NCBI GenBank assembly: GCA_963989385.1
Contig: OZ022501.1
Location: 87,776,979 to 87,840,978 of the forward strand
Origin: Ctena decussata
Lineage: Eukaryota; Mollusca; Bivalvia; Lucinida; Lucinidae
Direction: 5' to 3'
Length of the DNA stretch: 64,000 nt
Part shown: positions 21,738-33,229 of the stretch, in pieces
Numbering within the stretch: position 1 is the stretch's first letter
How the letters are laid out: the number at the start of each line of letters is the position of its first letter
Notes under the pieces: model-generated
What the model was told of the DNA's origin: nothing
Seen by the model: the letters and a program-made list of their open reading frames with translations, nothing else
Databases searched by the model: none
Position numbers and translations under genes: made by a program

Positions 21738-24700
21738 ATGATGGAAAGTTCTGAGAAATCTCATAAAAGTAATGATGCCAGTTTGCCAAAGAAGCCTGAA
21801 AGACCATTGGATAGTGACTGTTGTGGGCAAGGTTGCCTCCCTTGTGTGTTTGACCTTTATGAAGAAGAGATGGAGATTTGGAAAGAAGAGTGCCGAAAGA
21901 TTGCAGATGGAGGAAACAGTGAATGTCAAACTGAGGTAGAGTTTAAGATGAGAAAAGTTATAATCTGGATTTTTTTTGGAGAATATAGGTTGCAAACTGT
22001 GTTTTATGCAATCTCAAATGCAATTTAACTATATCCAGAAACTTCTCTAATAGCCCTTAGTTTGGCCATGAAGTAATTTTTTTTACCAGGGTCCGAGGTT
22101 ATAAAACTTGAGTATAGTCTCAAAATCAAAGTAAAGCGCACTGATTGACTGATTGGAGCATGTGCTCGGAAGCAGCCAATCAGTGTGCTTTATTTTGAGT
22201 TTGAGAATGTACTCAAGTTTTATAACCTCAGGGCCAGATTTAATATAGTTTTAATATAAGCTAGAGGGTTGCCATGAATTTGAGCAAGTTATAGAACAAA
22301 ACTTATATGAGCCGTGACACGCCCATTGTGATCAGAGTCTTCGCTGTGTGCTTAATGGGTAGCTATGGTTAAAGCTAGCCGCATGAGGACAGTGAAGACT
22401 TTGATCAGACTGGGCTGATGGTTGCATTTTACGAAAGGGAGGCCTTATTTAGAGCCTTAAGTGTAGTAGATCAGTCACTGCAAAATATCTGTAATAAACA
22501 GCATTAAGGTGAATAGGTATAATTGCAGAGGAAACAACTATTTTTGCCTTACTTTTCAGTAGGGGCAACTCTTAAAGGTAAAAATTTGCTCCGCTAGGAG
22601 CAAATTCTTTCCTTTAAGAGTAGATCCCACGTCAAAAAGCTACCTTATCCAGAGAAGCAAACAGGAATTCATGCAATTTAATACAACATTAGTTTCGAAA
22701 AAGAGGCAGGGGGGCATTTATTAGAGCAGGGGCATTTATTAGGATTAATACCGTAGCTATTATAAGATGCTGAAATGTTACATGAAATTTAGCTCTTAAA
22801 GAGTCAGCTGATAGTAAATTATTCAAACATTTTGAAAACTTCAAAACAGCTACTTTCTAATTATTTCTTTTATTTCATACAGGAATCTGGTCCTGTACTT
22901 AGTGTTGACGAATACAGAAAGTTCACCGTTGAAAGCGTTACCATAGAAACCAGAGACTCATACAGGTACAGGTTTACCCTGCCATTTGGACAGTCACTAG
23001 GAGTGAAAACAGGCCAACATATTGTTATCAGGTATATGTTATTGCTTGCCCTGAAAAGAGGAGGGAAAAATAAATGGCTATAAAAGACAATAATTAAATA
23101 TGTGTGATAGAGCATGGTTAATCCTCCTGTACAGAGAGAAAATCCACAAGATTTAATGAGTAGATTTATCAGACATACAGGTTGAGGAATTATGCTCTGT
23201 CTAGCTCCCAACTATATTTGAGCCGCGACGCGAGAAAACCAACAATGTGGTTGTGCGCCCAGCGCAGACTCGGATCAGCCTGGGCATCCACCCAGTTGAA
23301 TCAGACGCTTCCTTAAGTGCTCAAAGGGTAGCTAAGGGTCTAAGCTACATCCATGCGGACAGCGAAGACTCTGATCAGACTGGGCGGATGCCCAGGCTGA
23401 TCTGAGTCTGCGCTGGGCGCACAACCACATTGTTGGTTTTGTCGTGTCGCGGCTCATTTAGTGTAGACTGTGCATGTTATGGGCTGTCTCATGTTAGAGG
23501 TTTGGGTTTCTTATTTAACTATGGAAACATACATTAGGACCCCTTGTTAGCTCGATAAGACAGCTCCAATGCGGGTCACAACATATAGGAGCAGTTTGAT
23601 CTGGGTATACTCTGTTTGCTCCTTGTTGTCTCAATATTAAGGGGCATTATGGTGTCTGGAGGTCTGAGTCAGTGTAAAAAAAATGAGGCTGAGTAAAGAG
23701 GGAACCAGTGATGGGACTGTAGAGCCAAATGTTACTTTTTTTTTGAAAATTAAGAGGTGTTTGTTACGTTGATATACAAGGTTTTAAGGATCACTGGCAT
23801 TGAAGTTTAGCCTGTGAAAACTTCAAAATGTCAAAAATCGGAAAACTCATAATTGAGCCGCTCCATTACCAAACCAACAAAGTGGTGTGTGCGCCTGGCA
23901 AAGACTCAGATCAGCGCATATGCCCATCTGATCAGAGTCTTTGCTGTGTGCTTACGGTAGCTAAGGGTCTAAGCCACCTAAATGTTGACAGTGAAGACTT
24001 TGATTAGAATGGAGGAATGCCCAGGCTGATCTGAGTCTTTGCTGGGCACACATGCCACTATATTGGTTTTGCCATGTTGTGGCTCATATGTCAATTAACA
24101 GAGCCCTAGATAAGAGGGAGTATTTGGTGATAATTAGAGATAATTTTTGTTAATTCTGGATAAAAATCTATGTTGTGACCCCTCATCTGAACCGTCTCGT
24201 TGAGGGGTCACAACATATGGTTTCAATGAGAAATAAAGAAAATTATCCCTCAATTATCATCAAATACCCCTCTTATCTAGAGCTCTGAATTAAGAAAATA
24301 ATATTTATACAGTATTGGCATTGCACCCTTCCAATGACAAGATTTAGAAATGTTTCTATGCTACAACTTCAAGCGCCTGTGCTTTAAAGTGATATGGGCT
24401 GCAACTTTTAACAATTTATTTTGGGAATAATTGTTTATTATTTTCAAAATTACAATAATTGAGCCCAGATGACCAGGAACACTCATAAAAATAACAAACC
24501 TAGGCCAGTTACTGCTACAAAAACCACAGTAATTTAGGTAAACGATTAGCTGTCTAGAATTTCATTCAGTCCGAACTAAATTATTTGAAAGCTAAAGGCT
24601 CCTGTTTACTCAAAAGTTATCATAGTTTTCATGCATTTTCAGGGGGAATGAATAGATTTATGATAAAAACATACTTTTACTCAGCTTTTACAAAAGGTAA

Positions 24701-27700
24701 AAATAATTGTGTAAAATTTGTCAAAATGATTAAAAATTGCAGACAATATAACTTTCATGTTTGTAGATCTTAAACAAACCTGCATCATCAAAGCAACTAA
24801 CAAACCTTGATTATCACAGGGTTGCCAAAGTCAGGGAAAAAAAGCTTGTGGAAAATGAATTTGTTCCGGGTCAGGGGAGAAGGACTTGAAAAGTCAGGGA
24901 ATTTAAAATTTATGATTATCATATGGCAGTCTCAGAAAAAATACTTACTTTGCTGAAATGGAAACGATTTACTTCCAGAAAAGACAATCCTTGTACAGAA
25001 ATATTTATTGGCCTCCATATTGGGGCTACTGTTACAGGAAAGAATTTGCTCCTAGGGTAGCAAATTCTTTCCTTTAACAGCAACTGTCAATTTTCAACTT
25101 GTTAAAGTACAGAATATATACACTTTTGGATCCATAAAAGAGTATGGAAAACTGGCAAATGCCACTAAAAATTTAGGGAAATGTCGGGGAATTTTGATAT
25201 GGAGGATGAGTGGCAACACTGTGTAAAAATTATGAACAAACCAGGGGCGTAGCCAGGGGCAATGCCGGGCCGGGTAGCGCAATCGGTAGGGCACCTGACT
25301 CGTAAGTCAGAGGTCCTGGGTTCGAATCCAGGTCTGGCCACATACTTTCGTTTCTCCTTCCGCTGATTCAAGAAGGGCAGTTTTCAGTTACTGGCGAAAG
25401 TATGTGCACTTAGTACTGGTTAACCGCTTAGGAGGTCTAAGCCTGCCCAGGAATAGTGTGGTTAGGTTAACTGACCGTCCCGACATGACCTTAGTTGTTT
25501 ACCGTGGACGTTAAGCATCAAATCAACCAACCAAAAGCCAGGGGCAATGACACAGTACACACAATCACGTTTTATACTCATTGAGGGAAGTAATATGGGG
25601 TTTAGCTGCTAAGGTATTTCAAATTTTCGTGTCTGTTGGCAGTTAGAATTAAAAGTATGCCCAATTAACAACATTTCAGCATGAAAATAAGCAGGTCCGT
25701 ATTGAAATTTTGTCAATTTGACAAAATTTCAATACGCACCTGCGTATTTGCGTATAGGCAGCTACGCCCTTGCAAACCTTATTATCAAAGTAGTTGTCAA
25801 ACTAAAATATTGCTTGTCTTATACTTTTTTGATCGTCTATTTTTGTAGTTCAGTTATACATGTATTTGGAAAAGTGAAAAATTCATAAAAAAAAAGTTGC
25901 TCCTTTCAGGGGCTCAGTAAATGGGGAACCAGTATTGAGACAGTATACCCCAGTGTCTGATGTTGGAGCCAAGTCTTACTTTATTTTGATTATCAAGGTT
26001 TGTATTTTTATTTTATTTTGTAATTGAGGTTTATTGCTTCAAAATGGCTGTCTGTTCAGTGACTTGAAAAAGGATGTTCAAACAACCAAAAAAGTGTCTT
26101 TATCTGCAGAACGGTCATAGTAATTACATTTCACAGGCCTGGATCCAGGGGATGGGCTTTGGGGCCTCAGCCCTGCCATCTGGGCTTGTGTTATGAATAA
26201 TATGTAGGCTCCAGATTATAATGCATGAGTATCTGTTGACAGGTTTGAGGTAATTTTTCCATGATTTATGTTGTAACATCTCATTAGAATCGCTTTGGTG
26301 AGGCGATTCTAATGAGATATCACAACATACATTTCAAGGCAAAACATTATTGAAAATTCTCATCAACTTGATCCCTAATTATGTCATAGTTTCAAGTCCA
26401 CCCCCACCCCCACCCGTTTCCACATACACATACATTTCTTGGCACTATCACCAGCCCCACCGGTTATCTAGGGCCCCACCAGTACGTGGTGGTCTTGATC
26501 CGAGTCTGTTTCACTAAATGAGTTGAAACATGCAAAAGGGGGCTTAACAAATATGTGAGCAGCAAAGGTATTCGTGCAGTCTGGTCACAGCCTTTGGTAT
26601 TTGCTTACTCCATCTCCATGTATAAGACCCTGAGGAATGTACAGGCATCAAATGAAGGCTGTAAGTTAGACTGCACAAATTCTCTGATCAATCGGTTTGA
26701 GTCTTCGCTGTTCACATATATGTAAAGCCACCTTTTTTGCATTGCACAACTTATATAGGCTGATTGTTGATACATGCAGGGAAGCCAGCAGGCATATATA
26801 GTCGAAATGAGCCACGACATGACAAAACCAACAATGTGGTTGTGCGTCCAGCATAGACACAAATCAGCCTGGGCATCCGCCCAGTCTGATCAGAGTCTTC
26901 GCTGTCCGCAGGGAGCTCGCTTGGACCCTTAGCTATCGTTTAAGCCCTTAGCGAAAAGTCTGATCGGACTGAGCGGATGCCCAGGCTGATCAGAGTCTGC
27001 ACTGGGCGCACAAACACTTTGTTGGTTTTCTCATGTCGCAGCTCAAATAGCTTCCACTGCTCCAGATACCGGAATGAGTGGGTAACAGGAATATTTTTCA
27101 GCTCGCTTGAACAAAGTTCAGGAAGAGCTATTGGACTACCATTGGCGTCGGGGTTGGCAGCATCGGCGTCGGTGTTAGCAAAATGTTAAAGTTTTACGTT
27201 AAAGTTTTTTATGTGATAGGCAAGGCGCTGTCAGGTGAGCTATCCTGTCCCGGTGACAGGTCTTGTCATGGATAATTTCCCACATTTGTCCATAAAATGT
27301 ATGTTATGACCTCTCATTAGAAACGCCTCACAGAGATGGTTCTAATGAGGGTCACAACATAATTATGTTTTCATTGAGAAATAAGATAAATTATCTCTAA
27401 CTTATCCTCAAATGCCCACCTTATCTGAAGCTCTGGCTTTTCCTGTTACTACTGATCTATATGCCTCTTTCTTAGGACATCTAATTACCAAACTTGTCCT
27501 GTTTTTTTTCTCCTCACAGATATATGAACATGGTAAATTTTCTCAGTTTGTTAAAACCTGGTCAGTTGGAAGTGAAGTTTTAATCAGAGGACCATGTGGT
27601 AGTCTAGATTACAAACCAAATAAGGTAGGTATGTTCTGTAAAAATTGCAAAGAACACAATGGCTGGATGGGTGACTTGGCAGTTTTGTGTCCTTTTAATA

Positions 27701-30700
27701 GTATTGTAAAACACTTATATTTGGCGGCAGGAATATTTCGCAATTTTTATACGCCCGTTTTGAAAAAACGGACGTATTATGTCATGGCACTGTCCGTCCG
27801 TCCGTCCGTCCGTCCGTCCGTCTGTCCGTCCGTCCGTCCGTCCGTCCGTAAACATTCTTGTGCGCTCCATAACTCATTAACCGTTTGGGATATATTCATG
27901 ATATTTGGTAGGAATATGTATTAGGTTGGGGGAACGTGTCGCGTACAGAAGTGGTTGCTCCCCCTTCCTTAGTTTCCAAGTTATGCCCCTTTGATTATTT
28001 TTTTCCCTGCCAGTCTTGTGCGCGCCATAACTAGATAACCGTTTGGGATATCTTCATGAAACTTCATAGCAATGTGTATGAAGTCTCAACGATGTGTCGC
28101 GTACAAAAATGGCTGCTCTCCCTTTCTTCATTTTAGAGTTACATCCCTTTCATTAGTTGATTATGGTTATTTTTGTGTATACATATCTTGTACATACCTT
28201 AACTTTGTAACCGTGTGGAATATCATGATGAAACTTTATAGCAATGTGCATGATCACAAGACGATGTGTGGCATACGAGAATGGTTGCTCCTCCTTTCTT
28301 CATTTTGGAGTTACTTCCCTTTGATAAGTAATTTTAGGCATTTCTCAGTCACTCCATATCTCCTTAACCTTTTGAAATATTAGAATGGAACTTTGTAGGA
28401 ATATGTATAATAATGGGGCAATGTATCCCGAGCAAGAACCACAACTCTGGCTTACTGAATTATCTGCCCTTGCATAAATTTCCTGTTTCCTCTGTGATTC
28501 CTTAACCCTACATGTGATTTTGTCAGGGGAATGTAGTAGAGCCAAGAATCTAGTATATTTAGTTTATGAATTATCTCCCTTGTTCAACTATGGCATTACT
28601 CAACTTTTGAGCCACAATAACTTTGAAGCTGATTTTTGGTATACTCATAGTATTTGATGTGTTAAATATTTGAATAATGTTGCCGTCATTAGTTATAAAG
28701 TGGTTGCCCCTGTTTGTCTGCCTATCCATCCTTTTGTATACAATCTTGTTCATTCCATACTCCTTTATGACATTAAAACGGGCGTATTATGCGCCGCTTG
28801 CGAAGCCCTTGTTATAAATGTACCTTTTGGCAGATTTTTATTTTGGCGGATTTGTTATTTCTGAAAAGAAAGCGATTTCTGATGACATCATATAGGCCCC
28901 TTAAGTCCCGAGTTCTACACTATCTTGGTGAATACAAAATTACAATCATTTCTACATGTAATAAAACTGTTTAATTAAACTGTTTACAGTAAATTGAGTT
29001 CTGTGCTCCTTCTGATTTATTTGATCAACTTGGCTGAAGAACTAGATGTAATTAGTATGGCAAGTCTAATAAAACATTTGATAGATAGAATAAAATAATG
29101 CTGACATGACTGTCAGTTTAAATTTGTGGCATTTTAATTTGGCAATTTTCTTCCTTTCTGCCAATATCGTCAAAATAAAGTGACCGTGAAATATAAGTGT
29201 TTTACAGTATTTCAGTCATATCAGGATGATGGGAGGGTAATTACGAAGGGTTCTGTGCAATGATGCTCCCTTAGGTTCAGACAGAATCTGGCCTGCAGCG
29301 GGACTTGAACCTAGGACCCTATGATCTCAAGAGTGCTTACCTCTTTGCCATGCAACACTTCTAAAATAACATAAGATTTAAGAGTTTCTGCATCTATAGA
29401 TCTTAACACTGAAACACTGCAAGCATAAGCATTTACCATAAAGACATATACTGCAAACAGTTTAGGCCCTGATAAGGCAGCTCATATTGTAGTAGGAGCA
29501 GTCTTAGACTGCTCCTGCTACCATTTGAGTTGCCTTATAAGGGCCTCAATTCTGTGCTGTAAGTTTTCTTATCCATGTCTGCACTGTTATGCCATTCAGC
29601 CAGCAGTTTATTGTATTTTCATATACTAAATGTTTATCAGCCATTTTTTTCAACGGGAGACTACTTTTGTGATCTACTGTTTGCTTTGATGAAAAATGAA
29701 GCCCTTCAAAAAAGCAGTCTACTCCTTTAACAAGAATTTGCTCCTCATAGTGGAGCAGATTCTTACCAATCAGAGTTAACATCCCCCTACCCCCACCCAC
29801 CCCCATTCAGAAGGGAGGCAAAAATGAAAAATTAATGGCAGAGTTGCTTCATCTGAAAGTTATCCCATTCATCTAAACATAAGATCTGCTAGTAGTGTAG
29901 GTGAACTTGTCCAGATTTAAAAATGAACAAGTCTGCCATAGCTCATTGGTCATTTTAAAGATCATGTATATGAGCCGGAATAAGACAAAACTAACAAAGT
30001 GGCATGTATGCCCAGCAAAGACTCAGACTAGCATGGGCATCTGCTGGTCTGATCAGAGTCTTGGCTGCCAGCATGGTGGTAGCTTAGATCTTAGCTAACC
30101 TTTAAGGGCACAGCAAAGACTCTGATCAGACTGGGCAGATGTCCAAGCTGATCTGAGTCTTGCCTGGGAGAACCTGCCACTTTGTTTACTTTGTGTGTGT
30201 CACAGCTCATATATATGTATTTAAATGATATATGCATATCTACATGGTAACATTTCTGTGTCAAAAGTATGAAAGATATTTTACGAAAATTGCATCAGTT
30301 ATCAAGCTTAAATCATTTGACAAATACTGATATTTGTTGTTGCTATTCTGCTTTGTTTGACCTCACTTGGGTATTTCTTATTGTGAATTTTGTTAATGTC
30401 ATCAGTGACGTCAATGGACATCATCTTTGAGGCCAGTTGAAATATGACTTTTAAATTTTTTTTTGCAATATTGGGAACATTGCAACTTTTTGAATCAGAG
30501 ATCATGTTTTATATTTTTCCTGAATATAGGACCAGTTCTTGTGAGGGTGACCATAATGTTTTCAGATAATCAGTTTTTTTGGTAAAGGTGGAAATGCACT
30601 TAAGTTTATGGCGAGGAAATGCACTGAAATTAATGGCGAAGTCACATTTTAACAAATACTTTTGTCCCCTGTCTGTATCCTGGCGGCATGGGTTTCACGC

Positions 30701-33223
30701 ACATGAGATAAAAGAATGAATAGCCCAACAAATTAAAATTGTATTAAAACTTACCTTCTCATCATTTAACGCAGCGATGTCTTTTGTTATTTAGCGAAAG
30801 TTTCAGGTTTGTACGATTTTTTGCATGATATGGCTATTTTTCAGTGGAAGAAAGTGTACATGTTGGCAGTTGGAACTGGTCTCGCCCCAATGTCTCAAGT
30901 AATTCAGACAGTCTTGAACAATGATGATGATGACACTGTCTTGAATCTTCTGTATGGTTGTAGAACCTACTTAGATATGAGCCGCGACACGACAAAACCA
31001 ACAATGTGGTCGTCCGCCCAGCGCAGACTCAGATCAGCCTGGACATTCACCCAGTCTGATCAGACTCTTTGCTAAGCGCTTAAGGGGTAGCTGAGGGACT
31101 AAGCTACCTTCATGCGGAAAGCGAAGACTCTGATCAGACTGGGCGGATGCCCAGGCTGATCTGAGTCTGCGCTGGACGCACGACCACATTGTTGGTTTTC
31201 TCACGTCGCGGCTCATATTCTTATGAAGAGTGAATTACAGGAATGGTCTAGGTACTGGAACTTTTCATGTCAGTACTATCTCAGTCAGGTCAGTATGAGT
31301 TACTGGAAGTTTCTGGACAATCAGTTTTATGTCTCTTTCCAAGCAAGGCACTTTTTAGTGGTGAAAGTGGTGAGAAATTTTCTTATTCAGATCTATCTGT
31401 CCCAATACTTAGGTATTTTTGGGTAATGTGAATAATTAAGGGATAACTGTATTCAAAATTGTCATTTGGGAGGCTAATAGTGGGTTTTATGGTCAGAAAT
31501 TTCGTTTTACGGCAACGCGTCAGCGGAGCCGTAAAACGCAATTTGCGACCATAAAACCAACGATTGACCTCCCCAAATGACGAGTTAAGTATTTCAGCAG
31601 CGTTTAACCAAACTTCAGACAATGAGATGCAGCTTTTGTAATAACATAGGGTTTGTGACAAATTAGCGAAGAATATATGGTCGCAAATTTATGATGTTAT
31701 CCAATCAGATGTCACATTATATTTATAAATGCATTAGAATTTAATGTATATGTAAAGCAAGGACTTTGCTTATGTCAGAGCAAATACATGCACCAAATAT
31801 AAATACTGTCTGTTGTGTTCAAGATTAAACACATTTTTTTCTAATAAATGCCCCCTCTCTAGTAAGCACCCCTTACATTTTTCTGTGGAAAAAAAGTGGC
31901 TAAACTGCCACTAAAATTGGCTTTTAGACCACCAAATTACCCGGTATGTCATTTTTTCCCCCCGCCACACGTTAGTGGTGGGGTATTATGTTTTCACGTT
32001 GGCCATCCTTGTGTCATTCGTCCGTCTGTCATATGTCTGACTGGACTTCGTATCCATTCGATAACTTAAGTATTTATGAAGGGATTTTATGAAAAGAATG
32101 TCTCGCCTGGGATTGTTAATGGGCAAATTTCAATAATTTCTGACAGAGTTATGGCACTTGTCAATGTACAAAAAATGGGTTTTGCTCTGTAGTTCCTCCA
32201 TTATTTGGAATATCATGGTGAAACTTCACAAACATGATCAAAGCTACAACAGCTGTGTGTTACCATAGAAATTTTGACCTCGGGAGTTATCTGCCCCTAC
32301 CCTGGGGCTATATACATGTATAAAATCAGAAAAAATTCTATATAAAATCAGAGTTCAAATTGTTCTTTCTGCAATTTACAGCAAATGATCAGAGTAATAA
32401 AAGCCTTCTGTGATGCTCAAACTTTACCCCATGTGGTTTATCTGCTCCTGCCCCTAGCAAACAAATGCACAAAATGATTTAAATAGATTTCTCTGAAACT
32501 TGCAACTATTGATAGAGGTAATGAAAACCTCTTAAGGTGATCAAAATTTGGCCCTAATGGGGTTATCTGCCCTGCCTCATGGCCACATATATGTATAAAA
32601 TAAATAAGTCAAGTGAAATTGGTTTGCAGTGGTGGGGTATCATGCAGTTGTTTGCGATGCTTTTATTTGCCTGTATTTTGTTGTCAAAAGGCCATTAATA
32701 AGACTCAAGTTGAAAACTGCAGTGCCTACGTGGCGGTTATTAGAAGAATTACGATACATGTATTTTATTACTGTAAACAAAGCAATGTGATTGGATGACA
32801 AGTTCTCATAACATCAGTTGTAGCCCACCATAAAGTGTATTTCTTGCCACACAGGTACTGTCTTCTGCGACATTGACTTTGTGCATGCACAAAATCAATG
32901 TCGCAGAAGGCAGTACTTTGTAGTCTACAGTGACATTGACTTTGACTTTGTTCATTAATATACAGTAGATAGGAAAAAATGTATATGGAATTTCAAATGT
33001 TTCCTTTTGTCTTCTGCAGGAAGAGCCTTCATCAGGTCATAAGTATGGATATGGTGAGGAAATAATTTGTGGGAGAATAACTTTATCTGTTTTACAAGAA
33101 ACACTAAGTGATCTCAGGGATAACATATTTATTCTTATATGTGGGACAAGGTCATTTGAATCAGATATGCTTGATGGTATGAAGTTGATGGGAATTGCTC
33201 CAGAAAATTATCATAAGTTTTAG
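21738..33223 (+). CDS. CYB5RL: NADH-cytochrome b5 reductase-like protein, six exons
   Basis: Exons 21738-21935, 22883-23031, 25910-25997, 27520-27624, 30845-31288 (with an insertion) and 33020-33223 all have AG acceptors and GT donors. Phases 0, 2, 0, 0, 0 join into about 315 residues once the insertion is left out. Exon 1 carries the oxidoreductase-like N-terminal domain CCGQGCLPCVFDLYEEE. Exon 2 is the FAD-domain start. Exon 3 has the FAD-binding RQYTPVS. Exon 4 has RGPCGSLDY. Exon 5 has the NADH-binding VGTGLAPM. Exon 6 has the CGT...C-terminal strand, ending ENYHKF. Family knowledge: these flavoproteins pass electrons from NADH to cytochrome b5-like acceptors; the exact acceptor of CYB5RL is not established. 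AATAAA lies near 33283-33288. Exon 5 is broken by a MITE, so this allele may not make the full protein. Confidence 0.9.
22036..22082. other. Intron 1 sequence left of a foldback
   Basis: Part of the 947-nt first intron of the reductase gene. No separate gene seen. Confidence 0.4.
22092..22235. repeat. Foldback (inverted-repeat) element
   Basis: Left arm GGTCCGAGGTTATAAAACTTGAGT is mirrored by ACTCAAGTTTTATAACCTCAGGGCC on the right, with arms of about 60 bp around a short loop. No coding. Lies in intron 1 of the reductase gene. Confidence 0.75.
22309..22430. repeat. GAGCC-type MITE, truncated
   Basis: Left terminus and the central GTCTTCGCTG...AGCTA...GCATGAGGACAGTGAAGAC part remain; right arm lost. 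Confidence 0.6.
23220..23455. repeat. GAGCC-type MITE, full length
   Basis: 236 bp, near-palindromic. Ends GAGCCGCGAC...GTCGCGGCTC, flanked by ATTT on both sides. In intron 2 of the reductase gene. Confidence 0.85.
23855..24083. repeat. GAGCC-type MITE, diverged
   Basis: Same arms with more substitutions; lies in intron 2 of the reductase gene. Confidence 0.75.
24098..24290. repeat. Foldback element with CACAACATA core
   Basis: Arms AGAGCCCTAGATAAGAGG...CCTCTTATCTAGAGCTCT enclose an inner inverted repeat around TGTTGTGACCCCTCA/TGAGGGGTCACAACA. Related copies lie at 27280-27440 and, as inner parts, at 26260-26335 and 51280-51345. Confidence 0.75.
24815..25223. mobile_element. hAT-like element with GTCAGGGAA motifs
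   Basis: Ends CACAGGGTTGCCA...TGGCAACACTGTG are inverted with one mismatch. Subterminal AGTCAGGGAA-type motifs are shared with the element at 59463-60655. No target duplicate seen. An inner hairpin lies at about 25028-25088. Confidence 0.6.
25265..25535 (+). mobile_element. tRNA-derived SINE, full length
   Basis: 271 bp bounded by a 14-bp target duplication, AGCCAGGGGCAATG, at 25251-25264 and 25536-25549. It has a tRNA-like head (25268-25340), a central domain with GTACTGGTTAACCGCTTAGG and TAGTGTGGTTAGGTTAACTGACC, and a tail with ATCAACCAACCAAAA. The layout resembles the molluscan V-SINE/RUDI type, but that name is inference. A 5'-truncated copy lies at 48869-49054. Confidence 0.88.
25268..25340 (+). 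other. tRNA-like head of the SINE (Pol III promoter)
   Basis: Folds as a tRNA. The acceptor stem GGCCGGG pairs with TCTGGCC through two wobbles, and the T arm is CCTGG-GTTCGAAT-CCAGG. Box A TAGCGCAATCGG and a perfect box B GGTTCGAATCC are present. The anticodon region reads CTCGTAA as in tRNA-Thr(CGT), but an extra G breaks the standard 7-nt loop, so it is a SINE head and not a functional tRNA. Confidence 0.8.
26134..26508. mobile_element. TIR element with CAGGCCTGGATCCAG-type ends
   Basis: Outer ends CAGGCCTGGATCCAG and GGTCTTGATCCGAGTCTG are diverged inverted repeats. The interior has GGGGCC blocks and the CATTAGAATCGC...GCGATTCTAATG hairpin. Same family as 51122-51494, in opposite orientation. 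In intron 3 of the reductase gene. Confidence 0.6.
26809..27044. repeat. GAGCC-type MITE, full length
   Basis: 236 bp, flanked by AAAT on both sides. Arms and centre as in the family. Confidence 0.85.
27100..27266. mobile_element. Internally deleted copy of the GCTCGCCTGAA family
   Basis: Keeps the left end (GCTCGCTTGAACAAAGTTCAGG and GGCGTCGG runs) and right end (GTCAGGTGAGCTATCCTGTC...GACAGGTCTTGTC) of the family seen in long form at 34515-37285, with almost no interior. Confidence 0.6.
27280..27440. repeat. Foldback element with CACAACATA core
   Basis: Related to 24098-24290; inner arms TATGACCTCTCATTAGAAACGC and GGTTCTAATGAGGGTCACAACAT. Ends 80 bp before exon 4 of the reductase gene. 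Confidence 0.65.
27749..28813. mobile_element. ACGCCCG-type interspersed element
   Basis: Begins with a hairpin, ATACGCCCGTTTTGAAAAAAC, followed by a (GTCC)n run at 27791-27850 and three or four tandem units with CCATAACT...CCGTTTGGGATAT...AACTTCATAGCAATGTGTATGA. Ends AACGGGCGTATTATGCGCCG, CTTGCGAAGCCCTTGTTAT. A second copy is at 35510-37112. No protein; class not determined. In intron 4 of the reductase gene. Confidence 0.65.
28814..29460. other. Intronic stretch without genes
   Basis: Intron 4 of the reductase gene. AT-rich, no exon or recognised repeat. Confidence 0.4.
29463..29555. repeat. Small foldback element
   Basis: Arms AGGCCCTGATAAGGCAGCTCA...TGAGTTGCCTTATAAGGGCCT with an inner perfect hairpin GGAGCAGTCTTAGACTGCTCC. 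Confidence 0.7.
29972..30208. repeat. GAGCC-type MITE, diverged
   Basis: 237 bp, flanked by ATAT on both sides; arms recognisable. In intron 4 of the reductase gene. Confidence 0.75.
30209..30844. other. End of reductase intron 4
   Basis: AT-rich intron end with a polypyrimidine-poor acceptor TATTTTTCAG before exon 5. No gene. Confidence 0.4.
30845..31288 (+). pseudogene. CYB5RL: Reductase exon 5 interrupted by a MITE
   Basis: The left part (30845-30977) encodes WKKVYMLAVGTGLAPM and LLYGCRTYLD; the right part (31218-31288) encodes ILMKSELQEWSRYW and onward to donor CAG|GTCAGT. Without the MITE and one target copy the exon is 133 + 71 = 204 nt, exactly 68 codons, and matches the family pattern in which LLF/Y...xxDILL is continuous. 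The insert adds 240 nt with in-frame stops starting about 35 codons in. Unless it is removed as a cryptic intron, this copy is truncated after the NADH-binding glycine motif. Could also be an insertion polymorphism. Confidence 0.85.
30979..31214. repeat. GAGCC-type MITE inside a coding exon
   Basis: 236 bp, GAGCCGCGAC...GTCGCGGCTC, flanked by ATAT on both sides. The pre-insertion coding sequence has a single ATAT, fixing the target duplicate as 4 bp (ANNT) or its central 2 bp. Confidence 0.92.
31289..31960. other. Start of reductase intron 5, no gene
   Basis: Holds a short foldback near 31493-31556 (TTTTATGGTC...TTACGGC / GCCGTAAAA...GACCATAAAA). Otherwise AT-rich. Confidence 0.45.
31965..32880. 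mobile_element. CCACACGTTAGTGGTGGGG-type interspersed element
   Basis: Starts at a hairpin, CCGCCACACGTTAGTGG, followed by TGGCCATCC...CGTCCGTCTGTC and tandem ~155-bp units with TTATCTGCCCCT and GAAACTT. GGTGGGGTATCATGCAG recurs at 32631. Same architecture as the other TCCGTC-bearing repeats. Right border uncertain. Confidence 0.45.
32848..32925. repeat. Short foldback
   Basis: TACTGTCTTCTGCGACATTGA pairs with TCAATGTCGCAGAAGGCAGTA around TTTGTGCATGCACAAA. Confidence 0.75.
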
Positions 33224-33229
33224 AGATAT

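Noticed and set aside
25268..25340. Functional tRNA-Thr gene
   Set aside because: Extra base in the anticodon arm, and it is the head of a SINE bounded by target duplicates.
26605..26862. Cys/Trp-containing minus-strand frames near a MITE
   Set aside because: Half of the sequence is MITE arm; many MITE copies give similar frames (RRLRSAWASAQSDQ-like).
27791..27850. (GTCC)n as telomere-like or CRISPR-like repeat
   Set aside because: Simple microsatellite inside an interspersed element; no spacers.
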